DNA from: GJ-E10 sp035625725
Lineage (GTDB): Bacteria; Pseudomonadota; Gammaproteobacteria; Burkholderiales; Burkholderiaceae_F
DNA: 64,000 nucleotides
Direction of reading: 5' to 3'
Assembly: GCA_035625725.1 (NCBI GenBank)
Contig: DASPPB010000043.1
Coordinates: 1-64,000 of the forward strand
Each line of letters opens with the position of its first letter. Within the stretch, counting starts at the first letter, position 1. The translations under genes and the position numbers were made by a program. Below are positions 51,752 through 59,271 of the stretch, one piece after another. Under the pieces are notes generated by a model. The model was given only the letters and a program-made list of their open reading frames with translations, was not told the origin of the DNA and did not search any database.

Positions 51752-53288
51752 ACTCTGCAAACTCGTGCGGACTGCTGGCCTACCGCTCGCAATCCTGGCC
51801 GCCTGTTTTGCGATCGCCTCGTGCGGGGGCGGCAGCGGAGGATCGAGTCTGGGCAACTTTAGCAGTGGCGGCGCAACGATCGCCGAACAGGTGGCGGCAT
51901 GCGAGGCCACGTTGCCGCAGCTGCAAACTGCCAATCTCGCGAGCAACGAGGCTTCGATCATTGTCGATGCGGGACCTTGCGCCTATGGCGTGCCCTTCGG
52001 TTCGGCCGCGGGAACCGCGCCCTCAATTTTTATTATTGGCGCGGCCAATGCCCCCTATACAAGCGTGACAATTTGTCTTCCGGGTACTACCACCTGCCAA
52101 ACGATCGATCACGTCCTGGTCGATACCGGTTCGGCGGGGCTGCGCATCATGTCCTCGGTGCTCAACTCCAACATGAGCCTGCCGGCGGTGTCGGTAAGTG
52201 GGGCCGCGCTCTACGAGTGTGCGCAGTTCGCTGACGGCTATGCCTGGGGTGCCGTGCGCAGCGCGGACGTCACAATCGGCGGGCCGAACAACAACGGCGA
52301 GCTAGCTCAGAGCGTAAACATCGAGGTCATCGGCGACCCGAGTGCTCCCGCGACCGCGCCAACGGCCTGCTCGCAGACAGGGCCTGCCGTAAACGACGTG
52401 GCATCCTTCGGAGCCAACGGTGTGCTTGGCATTGGGCTTTTCGTCAACGATTGCGTGACCGGCGCCTCCTGCAACAGTGCCTTGCTCACGAGTCCCCTGT
52501 ACTACAACTGTTCGCCTTCCACTGGTGCCTGCACCCCCGTCGGCTTGACACCGTCGACAAACCAAGTCAGTAACCCGGTCGCTTCCTTCGTCTCTACGGA
52601 CTTCGAGGGAGTCGTCATGGAGTTGCCGACGATCACCAATGCGTCGGGGGAAGAAAACGTCTACGGAACGCTCGTGTTTGGTATCGCCTCGCAGATCAAC
52701 AACGCCATTCCGGGTACCGCAAGCGTCTATGTGGCCGACGGCTGGGGCGACCTGCAAAGCCAGGTCACCAGTGTCAGCCCGAACCCGCCATATAGTCCGA
52801 ACACGCAGACCTGCGTGAACAGTTTCATCGATAGTGGCTCCAATGGTCTGTTCTTGCCTTCGAGCGTGATACCCGCGCTACACACGGACGCCAACGGCTG
52901 GTTCATACCGTCGAGTACCTTGACGCTAAATGCGGTAATCACCGGCGCGACGGGCGTGATCAATCCGGCAACCAACAACCCCTATACGCCCAGCGTATCG
53001 CCGTCGATTCCCATGAATATCGCCAATGCCGACACGGTGCTGTTCCCGGCCAACAACGGCAACAACACGGCGTTCAACAATCTGGGCGGCACCGCCTCGG
53101 GGGGCGGGCTCTGTGTCGGTCCGCCAAGCGGAAGCCAGACGTCAGCCAACGCGACCGCGGGCATGGACTGGGGTCTGCCATTTTTCTACGGGAGGAGCGT
53201 GTTCGTGGCCAACGAGTACGTGAGCTTGACTTTCCCTGCTTCGGGCGCGAACGCCACGAGCTACACGACACCCTTTTGGGCGTTCTAG
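51738..53288 (+). CDS. DUF3443 lipoprotein with two aspartic-protease-like motifs
   Basis: A 516-residue predicted lipoprotein (lipobox IASC, C29) followed by a Gly/Ser-rich linker. The protein belongs to DUF3443, which has no assigned function. Two motifs stand out: HVLVDTGSAGLRI (D129-T-G-S) and SFIDSGSNGLFLP (D365-S-G-S), spaced about 236 residues apart, with NGVLGIGLF at 228-235 and YGTLVFGI at 309-316 between them. This is the arrangement of a two-lobed pepsin-type (A1) protease. It is rich in Asn, Thr and Ser, like an exposed extracytoplasmic protein. Activity is inferred, not known. Confidence 0.8.
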   Translation: MTFSELCKLVRTAGLPLAILAACFAIASCGGGSGGSSLGNFSSGGATIAEQVAACEATLPQLQTANLASNEASIIVDAGPCAYGVPFGSAAGTAPSIFIIGAANAPYTSVTICLPGTTTCQTIDHVLVDTGSAGLRIMSSVLNSNMSLPAVSVSGAALYECAQFADGYAWGAVRSADVTIGGPNNNGELAQSVNIEVIGDPSAPATAPTACSQTGPAVNDVASFGANGVLGIGLFVNDCVTGASCNSALLTSPLYYNCSPSTGACTPVGLTPSTNQVSNPVASFVSTDFEGVVMELPTITNASGEENVYGTLVFGIASQINNAIPGTASVYVADGWGDLQSQVTSVSPNPPYSPNTQTCVNSFIDSGSNGLFLPSSVIPALHTDANGWFIPSSTLTLNAVITGATGVINPATNNPYTPSVSPSIPMNIANADTVLFPANNGNNTAFNNLGGTASGGGLCVGPPSGSQTSANATAGMDWGLPFFYGRSVFVANEYVSLTFPASGANATSYTTPFWAF

Positions 53289-53342
53289 ATGACAGTGCCG
53301 TAGGTTCTGTTCCGGGCAATTCCAACCGGGTCGGCGCACAGT

Positions 53343-53384
53343 GCGATTCGCGCGCGGGGTTGCGCGCCCGATTTGCGTTTTTTT
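53343..53384 (+). terminator. terminator behind the DUF3443 gene
   Basis: GCGCGC (53350-53355) and GCGCGC (53362-53367) form the core stem, extended imperfectly by GCGATTC pairing with GATTTGC. A run of seven T residues (53378-53384) follows. It lies about 55 bases after the stop codon. Confidence 0.6.
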
Positions 53385-53445
53385 CTCATTCGAGGCGGCA
53401 GCCTGGGCTGCCAATCCGCGCGCGCACGGTCCTTCGGGGGGCGCG

Positions 53446-54723
53446 CTAGCCCTTGCCACCGATATAGAGCGCCCAAAGGTGCGCCAAGTCGGCAGCGCCG
53501 TCTGAGCCCTGCACTGTCCGCAACATCTGTAGGGCCTGGGCGCGATCGCCCGCAAGAGAGTAGGCAAGGCCCAGGTGCAATTTCGCCTCTTCGGGGTGTT
53601 TCAGCGCACCCTTGTGCAGCCCCTGTTCCATGAGTGACAAGCCGCGCTCGTACTTGCCGTTTAGAACGTAGTTGTAGCCTGTGTTGACCAATGCATCACC
53701 GGTCGCCGCTTTTTCTGCGCCGGCGTCGCCCTGTCCCAAGGCTTTGAGATCATCGGCCGCGTCCTTGTTGACTTTGTTTTGCAGGCGCCGGTGTCTTTCC
53801 GCTTCCGGTCCCTTACCGAGAATTCCGGCTGCAAAACCCTGATCGACAACCTTCTTGGCCTCGGCCGGGTAGCCGGCCTCCAGGGCCAATTGGCCCATGG
53901 TCATGTAATCCGAATCGCGCCTGAGCTCACCCAACGCCAATTGCAGCCGCAACACGTCAAGTTCCAGGCGGTCGGCGAATCCGGCGCGATGCACGACGTG
54001 GCTGATGGCAAGTTGCCAGTATTCTTTCTTCGGGTACAGCGCCAGGAGTTTCTCGAGCACCGCAGCCGAACCCGTGCTGTTGCCAAGCTTCTGATAGCAG
54101 TCCAGGAGCAACTGCAAATGCACCTCGCTGGTGGCGCGGCCGGCCCTTTCGTCGGCGTCGACCAGTGCCTTGAGTTCGGAGGCCGCGGTAGCAAAGTCTT
54201 TGTTCAAGTAGTGTGAATCGATCAGCACATCCTGCATGCTCGGATCGGCGCCGCCCTCTTTCAAATAGCGCGCCGCCCACTCCGCGGCCTTCGTGTAGTT
54301 CTTGAGTTTGAAATAGGTGTCCGCAATCGCCTGTATCACACGCAGCTGTTCTGTCGGAGACAGACGACCGCTGGCCACCACCGATTCAAAGGAGGTGACC
54401 GCCAGCTCATCATCGCCGCTGTTAGCCGCGGCGGAACCGCGCATGCGGTCGATAACATAGTTCTCGTACGCAGTGCGGTTGGCAACGGCCTCAGCCTCGT
54501 GAATTCTTGCCAGCGCCTCCTTGAACTTCTTCTCCTTCATCAACTGTTGCGCAGCCTGTAACGGTCGGCCCACTTCCTCGCGCACGGTCTCGTTTGCTGT
54601 GGCGGGAGCGGATGTCTCCTCGGCCAACGCTATGCCAACCGCCCCCGGCGCCAAGAGCAGGGCAAGTGCAAGAGCCAGTAGCGGCCCGGCGGCGCCGCGC
54701 ACCGAAACGAAACAAGCGTGCAT
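53446..54723 (-). CDS. TPR protein of the TonB operon
   Basis: A 425-residue exported protein with a signal peptide (about 1-35) and several tetratricopeptide-like repeats (for example FKEALARIHEAEAVANRTAYE, AIADTYFKLKNYTKAAEWAARYLK and LVNTGYNYVLNGKYERGLSLM). TPR proteins scaffold complexes; its position as last gene behind tonB-exbB-exbD-exbD suggests it assists the periplasmic side of this Ton system. The start at 54723 (MHACF) overlaps the exbD end less than a longer alternative and places the signal peptide normally. Confidence 0.82.
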   Translation of the reverse strand: MHACFVSVRGAAGPLLALALALLLAPGAVGIALAEETSAPATANETVREEVGRPLQAAQQLMKEKKFKEALARIHEAEAVANRTAYENYVIDRMRGSAAANSGDDELAVTSFESVVASGRLSPTEQLRVIQAIADTYFKLKNYTKAAEWAARYLKEGGADPSMQDVLIDSHYLNKDFATAASELKALVDADERAGRATSEVHLQLLLDCYQKLGNSTGSAAVLEKLLALYPKKEYWQLAISHVVHRAGFADRLELDVLRLQLALGELRRDSDYMTMGQLALEAGYPAEAKKVVDQGFAAGILGKGPEAERHRRLQNKVNKDAADDLKALGQGDAGAEKAATGDALVNTGYNYVLNGKYERGLSLMEQGLHKGALKHPEEAKLHLGLAYSLAGDRAQALQMLRTVQGSDGAADLAHLWALYIGGKG

Positions 54724-54746
54724 GACAGACCTCTCGCTGAGCCGCC

Positions 54747-55199
54747 TCACATAAACTGTTCGTTGCCAACCAGGCCGATCTTTTTGACCCCGATTCGTTG
54801 CGCCAGTGCCATGACCTCGGCAACGTACTTGTATGTCGCCAACTTGCTGGGGCGCAGGTGCACTTCGGGTTGATCCGGCTGGTCGGCGACGGACTGCAGG
54901 TGAGCCTGGAGGCTCGCGCGATCGGCAACAATCGAGCCATTCCAGTAGATCGTGCCATCGAAATCCACGTCCACGTCGATCACGACCGGTGGCGCCACCG
55001 GCGGGGGCGGGTGACCCACAGGCATGTTCAGATTGACCGAGTGCAGCTGAATCGGGATCGTGACAATCAGCATGATGAGCAACACCAACATCACGTCAAT
55101 GAGCGGAGTGGTGTTGATATCGACCATCACGTCGGGGTCTTTCGAATCGCTCAACGGATCAATTTGCATCGCCATCATTAAATCCTTTTTCCCAGACAT
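54747..55199 (-). CDS. exbD: biopolymer transport protein ExbD, second copy
   Basis: A 150-residue ExbD/TolR protein with one membrane helix; DINTTPLIDVMLVLLIMLIV retains the protonatable Asp. The periplasmic part has a Pro-rich turn (GHPPPPVAPP) and ends VKKIGLVGNEQF. It differs from the other copy, so it is a paralogue rather than a recent duplicate. It lies 54 bases downstream of the first exbD in the same operon. Confidence 0.92.
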   Translation of the reverse strand: MSGKKDLMMAMQIDPLSDSKDPDVMVDINTTPLIDVMLVLLIMLIVTIPIQLHSVNLNMPVGHPPPPVAPPVVIDVDVDFDGTIYWNGSIVADRASLQAHLQSVADQPDQPEVHLRPSKLATYKYVAEVMALAQRIGVKKIGLVGNEQFM

Positions 55200-55253
55200 C
55201 GATCCCCATGCTGTCCGCCCGTTGGGAGCCGCGAGCGCCCGCGGCCGGCCACC

Positions 55254-55688
55254 CTAACCACCGTCATTGCGCGGAGGTTCGATGATGAAACCCACCCGCA
55301 GTATGCTCGCCCGCTGGCAGTCGAACACGACCCGACCGATCGCTTCGTAGCGCGCGTTGAGGTCGCCCCGAATGTTCACTTCCGGTTGCGGATCCTTGAC
55401 CGCCTCTTTCTTGAGGCGCTCGACGAGCTTTTCGTTGTCTGTAATTAATTCCTGTCCCCAAAACACATCGCCCTCGCGGTTTACGGAAATCGTGATGTTC
55501 TCGGGTCGAGTCTTGCGTGGCTGATTGCGCTCCTTGGGCAGCTGCAGCGGTACTTCATGCAAAACGACCGGAATGGTGATCAAAAAAATGATCAGCAAAA
55601 CCAACATGACGTCGACGAGCGGAGTCGTGTTGATCGCGGAGACGACTTCGTCCTCGTCCGAAGACTCCTGACCGATGTTCATTGCCAT
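55254..55688 (-). CDS. exbD: biopolymer transport protein ExbD, first copy
   Basis: A 144-residue ExbD protein. The helix AINTTPLVDVMLVLLIIFLI keeps the conserved Asp needed for proton flow. The periplasmic domain is charged and ends ILRVGFIIEPP. Two exbD copies behind exbB are known from xanthomonads, where both belong to the Ton locus. Confidence 0.93.
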   Translation of the reverse strand: MAMNIGQESSDEDEVVSAINTTPLVDVMLVLLIIFLITIPVVLHEVPLQLPKERNQPRKTRPENITISVNREGDVFWGQELITDNEKLVERLKKEAVKDPQPEVNIRGDLNARYEAIGRVVFDCQRASILRVGFIIEPPRNDGG

Positions 55689-55712
55689 AGCGAACTCGCG
55701 CGGCTGGTGCGC

Positions 55713-56552
55713 TCAGCGAGCCGCGTTAGCGGTTTGACCAAGCAGTGCCAGGTGCAAATCCGCGCCAAAGGCGCGCACGCTTTCCATTGCGACCTTATTG
55801 CGGCGCACGAGAAAGTTGTATCCAAGAACAGCGGGAACCGCCACAGCGAGACCAAAAGCAGTCATGATCAAGGCCTCGCCCACGGGCCCCGCGACCTTGT
55901 CGATAGAAGCTTGCCCCGCGATGCCGATTTCGGTGAGGGCGTGATAGATACCCCAGACCGTTCCAAACAGGCCGACGAACGGCGCCGTAGAGCCAACGGT
56001 CGCCAGAAAAGCCAGGCCGTCCTGCAATCGGCTCTGAACGTTTTCGACGGCGCGCTGCACCGACATGGAGATCCAGGTATTCAGATCGATACGCTCGAGG
56101 AGGGGTCCCTCATGCCGGCCGGTTGCGCCAATGCCGGTCTCGGCTATGTATCGAAACGGGCTTCCATCCTTCAGCGACTGGATACCGGCAGAGAGGGAAC
56201 CCGCCGCCCAGAAAGTCTTGCGGACCGCACCTGCCTGACCCATGAGCTTGAACTGCTCGTAGAACTTCGTAAACATGATGTACCAGGAGCCCAGCGACAT
56301 AAGCGCAAGAATGACCAGCGTGCCCCGGGACACGAAATCGCCGCCCTTCCACAACGCATCGAGGCCATAGGGATTTTCGACCACTTCTTTGGCGGTCTCG
56401 GCGACCGGCGGTGGTGGTAACGCTGTAGCGGCGGCATCCTTGCCCGTATCAGCCGCCTGCGCCACGGACGTATTCGGCAACGCGCTCATAAACAAGGTAG
56501 CGCCCATGATCAGCGTCGCCAGCGCGGCGATCCAACGATTGCGAAACGACAT
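55713..56552 (-). CDS. exbB: MotA/TolQ/ExbB proton channel protein ExbB
   Basis: A 279-residue inner-membrane protein. A hydrophobic N-terminus (about 8-32) and a Pro/Ala-rich spacer precede the ExbB core with three membrane segments; GSTAPFVGLFGTVWGIYHAL and the EALIMTAFGLAVAVPAVLGYN segment are characteristic. GGAGG lies just before the ATG at 56552, which is why the longer upstream reading was rejected. It forms the proton-driven motor with ExbD for TonB. Confidence 0.95.
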   Translation of the reverse strand: MSFRNRWIAALATLIMGATLFMSALPNTSVAQAADTGKDAAATALPPPPVAETAKEVVENPYGLDALWKGGDFVSRGTLVILALMSLGSWYIMFTKFYEQFKLMGQAGAVRKTFWAAGSLSAGIQSLKDGSPFRYIAETGIGATGRHEGPLLERIDLNTWISMSVQRAVENVQSRLQDGLAFLATVGSTAPFVGLFGTVWGIYHALTEIGIAGQASIDKVAGPVGEALIMTAFGLAVAVPAVLGYNFLVRRNKVAMESVRAFGADLHLALLGQTANAAR

Positions 56553-56610
56553 AATTCCTCCATACAACATGCGCGAACTTTTTCCCAAACCGGAATACGG
56601 GTACCAATGA

Positions 56611-57255
56611 TCAGTCCCGTAAATTGAACGTGTAGGCCTGCGTGGCCCAGCCCGCGACCGGCTTGCCATCGACCGTCGCAACCTTGAAGCGGCAAGATGC
56701 GATCCAGCTCTTTGCCGATTCATCGAGTCGGCTGTACCCGCTGGAGCGGGAAACCTCTATCTTGCCCGGCAATCCATTTGCGTCGATCTGGATGCGCAAG
56801 ACCAGTGTCCCGACCTCCTGGTTGCGCCGCGACGCCATGGGATATTGCGGCTCGGGCGTAGGACACGACGAGCGGTCCAGCGCGGGAGCGGTGACGGTGC
56901 GGGGCCCGGGGCGGGCCGGTGCCTGCGCAGGACTCGGTGGTGGCGCCTTGGTCGTGACCTGTGTAATTGTCGATTGCACGGGCGGTGCGACCGCGATCTG
57001 AATTTCCGGCGGCGGAATGAAAGGAGGCGGCGGAGGCGCCACTAGCTTCGGAGGCGGCGGAGGCGGCGCCTCCGGCGGTGGTGGCGCGCGGTGCTCCTCG
57101 ACGATCTTGGTCTCGATCGGTTTCTTGACTACTTCTACGATCTTGTGCGCAAGGCCGTTGATCAGCGCGTAGATCAGTACGACGTGCAAAAGAACAACCA
57201 AGGAGAAGCTGATCAGATGCCGCGCTGGGTTACGCTGCTGTTGCGCGTAGTCCAT
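56611..57255 (-). CDS. tonB: energy transducer TonB
   Basis: A 214-residue inner-membrane-anchored protein. One membrane helix (about 16-38, LISFSLVVLLHVVLIYALI) is followed by a long Pro-rich periplasmic spacer (about 50-130) that spans the envelope, and the C-terminal TonB domain (PQYPMASRRNQEVGTLVLRIQ through WIASCRFKVATVDGKPV). The ATG at 57255 begins MDYAQQQRNP, directly before the helix. It leads the tonB-exbB-exbD-exbD-TPR operon and could energise the receptor encoded at 29.7-32.4 kb. Confidence 0.94.
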   Translation of the reverse strand: MDYAQQQRNPARHLISFSLVVLLHVVLIYALINGLAHKIVEVVKKPIETKIVEEHRAPPPPEAPPPPPPKLVAPPPPPFIPPPEIQIAVAPPVQSTITQVTTKAPPPSPAQAPARPGPRTVTAPALDRSSCPTPEPQYPMASRRNQEVGTLVLRIQIDANGLPGKIEVSRSSGYSRLDESAKSWIASCRFKVATVDGKPVAGWATQAYTFNLRD

Positions 57256-57642
57256 CCCGCAAATCTCCCTAACTACGTATGCACAGCACGGCTGCCGCGT
57301 GCGACTGCCGTAGCCGCGGTTGCCGTGTTCGGCCGGCGCGAAGGGCATCGAACACCAGACTGATCGACAGACCGTTGCATAAAAACGAAATGTACACGAT
57401 TGGTATTGCGAAGCAGCACGACGGCGCCGCGCTTCGAAACCTCTCTTGCCGCCCGCTCCCGTCGACCGCTCGCGCGTTTTGCCGGTTTGCCAACGCGAGG
57501 CGCAAAAGCATAGACGTCGGCTTCCCGTCCGGGCAACGCTTCTGAATCGCGAGCGACGAGACGCTTATGGAGGTGCGCTATTCTTGGAGCAGGGCCCCCT
57601 GTGCCTTAGGTTCGCAGGCCGGGATCAAATTTGGAGGTCACC
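57256..57642. other. divergent intergenic region between tonB and gabD
   Basis: About 390 bases without a supported gene. A slightly AT-richer patch at 57375-57412 is the likeliest place for the tonB promoter. I looked for a Fur box (GATAATGATAATCATTATC-like) and did not see a convincing one. GGAGG at 57633-57637 is the gabD ribosome-binding site. Confidence 0.5.
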
Positions 57643-59121
57643 ATGCTGCAACGCGTTAGTCCCATGGCACCGCTTGACGACGGCGATTTGCTACGGAACC
57701 AGGCGTTTATCGGCGGAGCCTGGGTGGACGGCTCTGTTGGGTGCTTCGCGGTCACGAACCCGGCGGATGGCGGCAAGATCACCGACGTTGCCAACTGCGG
57801 GACCGCGGAAACGCAGCGCGCCATCGCAGCGGCCGAGCAGGCGTACCCCTCGTGGCGCGGCAAGACCGCAAAAGAGCGTTGCCTCCTGCTGCGGCGCTGG
57901 AATGAACTCGCGCAGGCCGCGCTCTCCGACCTGGCAAAAATTCTGACGGTCGAACAAGGAAAACCCTTGGCGGAGGCGCGCGCGGAACTGAGCTACGGCT
58001 TGAGTTTCATCGAATGGTTTGCCGAGGAGGCGCGGCGCGTATACGGCGAGACGGTCCCCTCGCCCTGGACCGATCGCCGCATTTTGGTTTTGCGCGAACC
58101 GGTTGGCGTGTGCGCGGCCATCACTCCCTGGAACTTTCCGAGCGCGATGATCACGCGCAAGATTGCGCCCGCTCTGGCGGCGGGATGCACGGTTGTCGTC
58201 AAGCCCGCCGAGCAGACACCGCTTTCGGCACTCGCACTTGCAGAGCTGGCCGCGCGCGCCGGATTTCCACCGGGCGTCATCAACATTGTGCCAGCCGACG
58301 CGGATCAAAGCATTGTCGTAGGCAAGGTGCTTTGCGACTCGCCCGTCGTTCGAAAACTCTCGTTTACGGGTTCGACGGCGGTCGGTCGCATTCTGATGCA
58401 GCAGTGCGCACCGACGCTCAAGAAACTCTCGCTCGAACTCGGCGGCAATGCACCGTTTATCGTTTTTGACGATGCCGATGTCGATGCCGCGGTCGAAGGA
58501 GCAATCGCCTCGAAGTTTCGAAACGCCGGCCAAACCTGTGTCTGCACCAACCGCTTTTTTGCGCAGGAGCGAATCTACGATGCCTTTGTGGCGCGGCTTG
58601 CCGCTCGCGCCGCGGACCTGAAGGTGGGATCAGGCCTCGAACCGGGGGTCCAACAAGGGCCCCTGATCGACGCCGCGGCGCTCGAAAAAGTCGAGGCGCA
58701 TATTAGCGATGCCATTGCCAAAGGCGCGAAAGTCGAAACCGGCGGTCGCCGGCATCGGCTCGGGGGGACGTTTTTCGAGCCGACCGTGCTCTCTGGTGCG
58801 CGCGATACGATGCGACTAGCGCACGAAGAAACCTTCGGCCCCGTTGCTCCGGTCTTCTGCTTTCGCACGGACGACGAAGCGATTGCTGCCGCAAACTCCG
58901 TCGAACATGGTCTTGCCTCCTACTTCTATGCCCGCGACGTGGGCCGCGTCATGCGCTATGCGGAGCGGCTCGAATTCGGCATGGTGGGCGTCAACGTGGG
59001 TCTCATGACCACGGAAGTCGCACCTTTTGGCGGGGTCAAACAGTCCGGCTTTGGGCGCGAGGGTTCGCGCCACGGCATCGACGACTACTTAAATATCAAG
59101 TACGTCTGCGTCGGCCTCTAG
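57643..59121 (+). CDS. gabD: succinate-semialdehyde dehydrogenase
   Basis: A 492-residue aldehyde dehydrogenase oxidising succinate semialdehyde to succinate with NAD(P)+. The catalytic cysteine is C299 in NAGQTCVCTNRFF and the general base E265 in LSLELGGNAPF. The FVAPFGGVKQSGFGREGSRHGIDDYL-like end is typical of GabD. The extra cysteine two residues after C299 is usual in this subfamily. The ATG at 57643 has GGAGG five bases upstream. Together with gabT it completes GABA catabolism to the TCA cycle. Confidence 0.94.
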   Translation: MLQRVSPMAPLDDGDLLRNQAFIGGAWVDGSVGCFAVTNPADGGKITDVANCGTAETQRAIAAAEQAYPSWRGKTAKERCLLLRRWNELAQAALSDLAKILTVEQGKPLAEARAELSYGLSFIEWFAEEARRVYGETVPSPWTDRRILVLREPVGVCAAITPWNFPSAMITRKIAPALAAGCTVVVKPAEQTPLSALALAELAARAGFPPGVINIVPADADQSIVVGKVLCDSPVVRKLSFTGSTAVGRILMQQCAPTLKKLSLELGGNAPFIVFDDADVDAAVEGAIASKFRNAGQTCVCTNRFFAQERIYDAFVARLAARAADLKVGSGLEPGVQQGPLIDAAALEKVEAHISDAIAKGAKVETGGRRHRLGGTFFEPTVLSGARDTMRLAHEETFGPVAPVFCFRTDDEAIAAANSVEHGLASYFYARDVGRVMRYAERLEFGMVGVNVGLMTTEVAPFGGVKQSGFGREGSRHGIDDYLNIKYVCVGL

Positions 59122-59271
59122 TTTCAGGGCGCGGGGCGCGCTCGCCGCACGCTGCCTTGTCCGGGACGGACGGCTAGCGGCGCGACTTGCGTCACGGGCG
59201 GCAAATCGCGGATGTGCGGTCTTGCCGGCCGTCGCGTCCGTCCTCCCGGTGTTCCGGCTCCGTTCGACGTG

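Noticed and set aside
57256..57642. Fur box upstream of the tonB operon
   Set aside because: I searched the AT-richer patch for the 19-base Fur consensus on both strands and found no convincing match.
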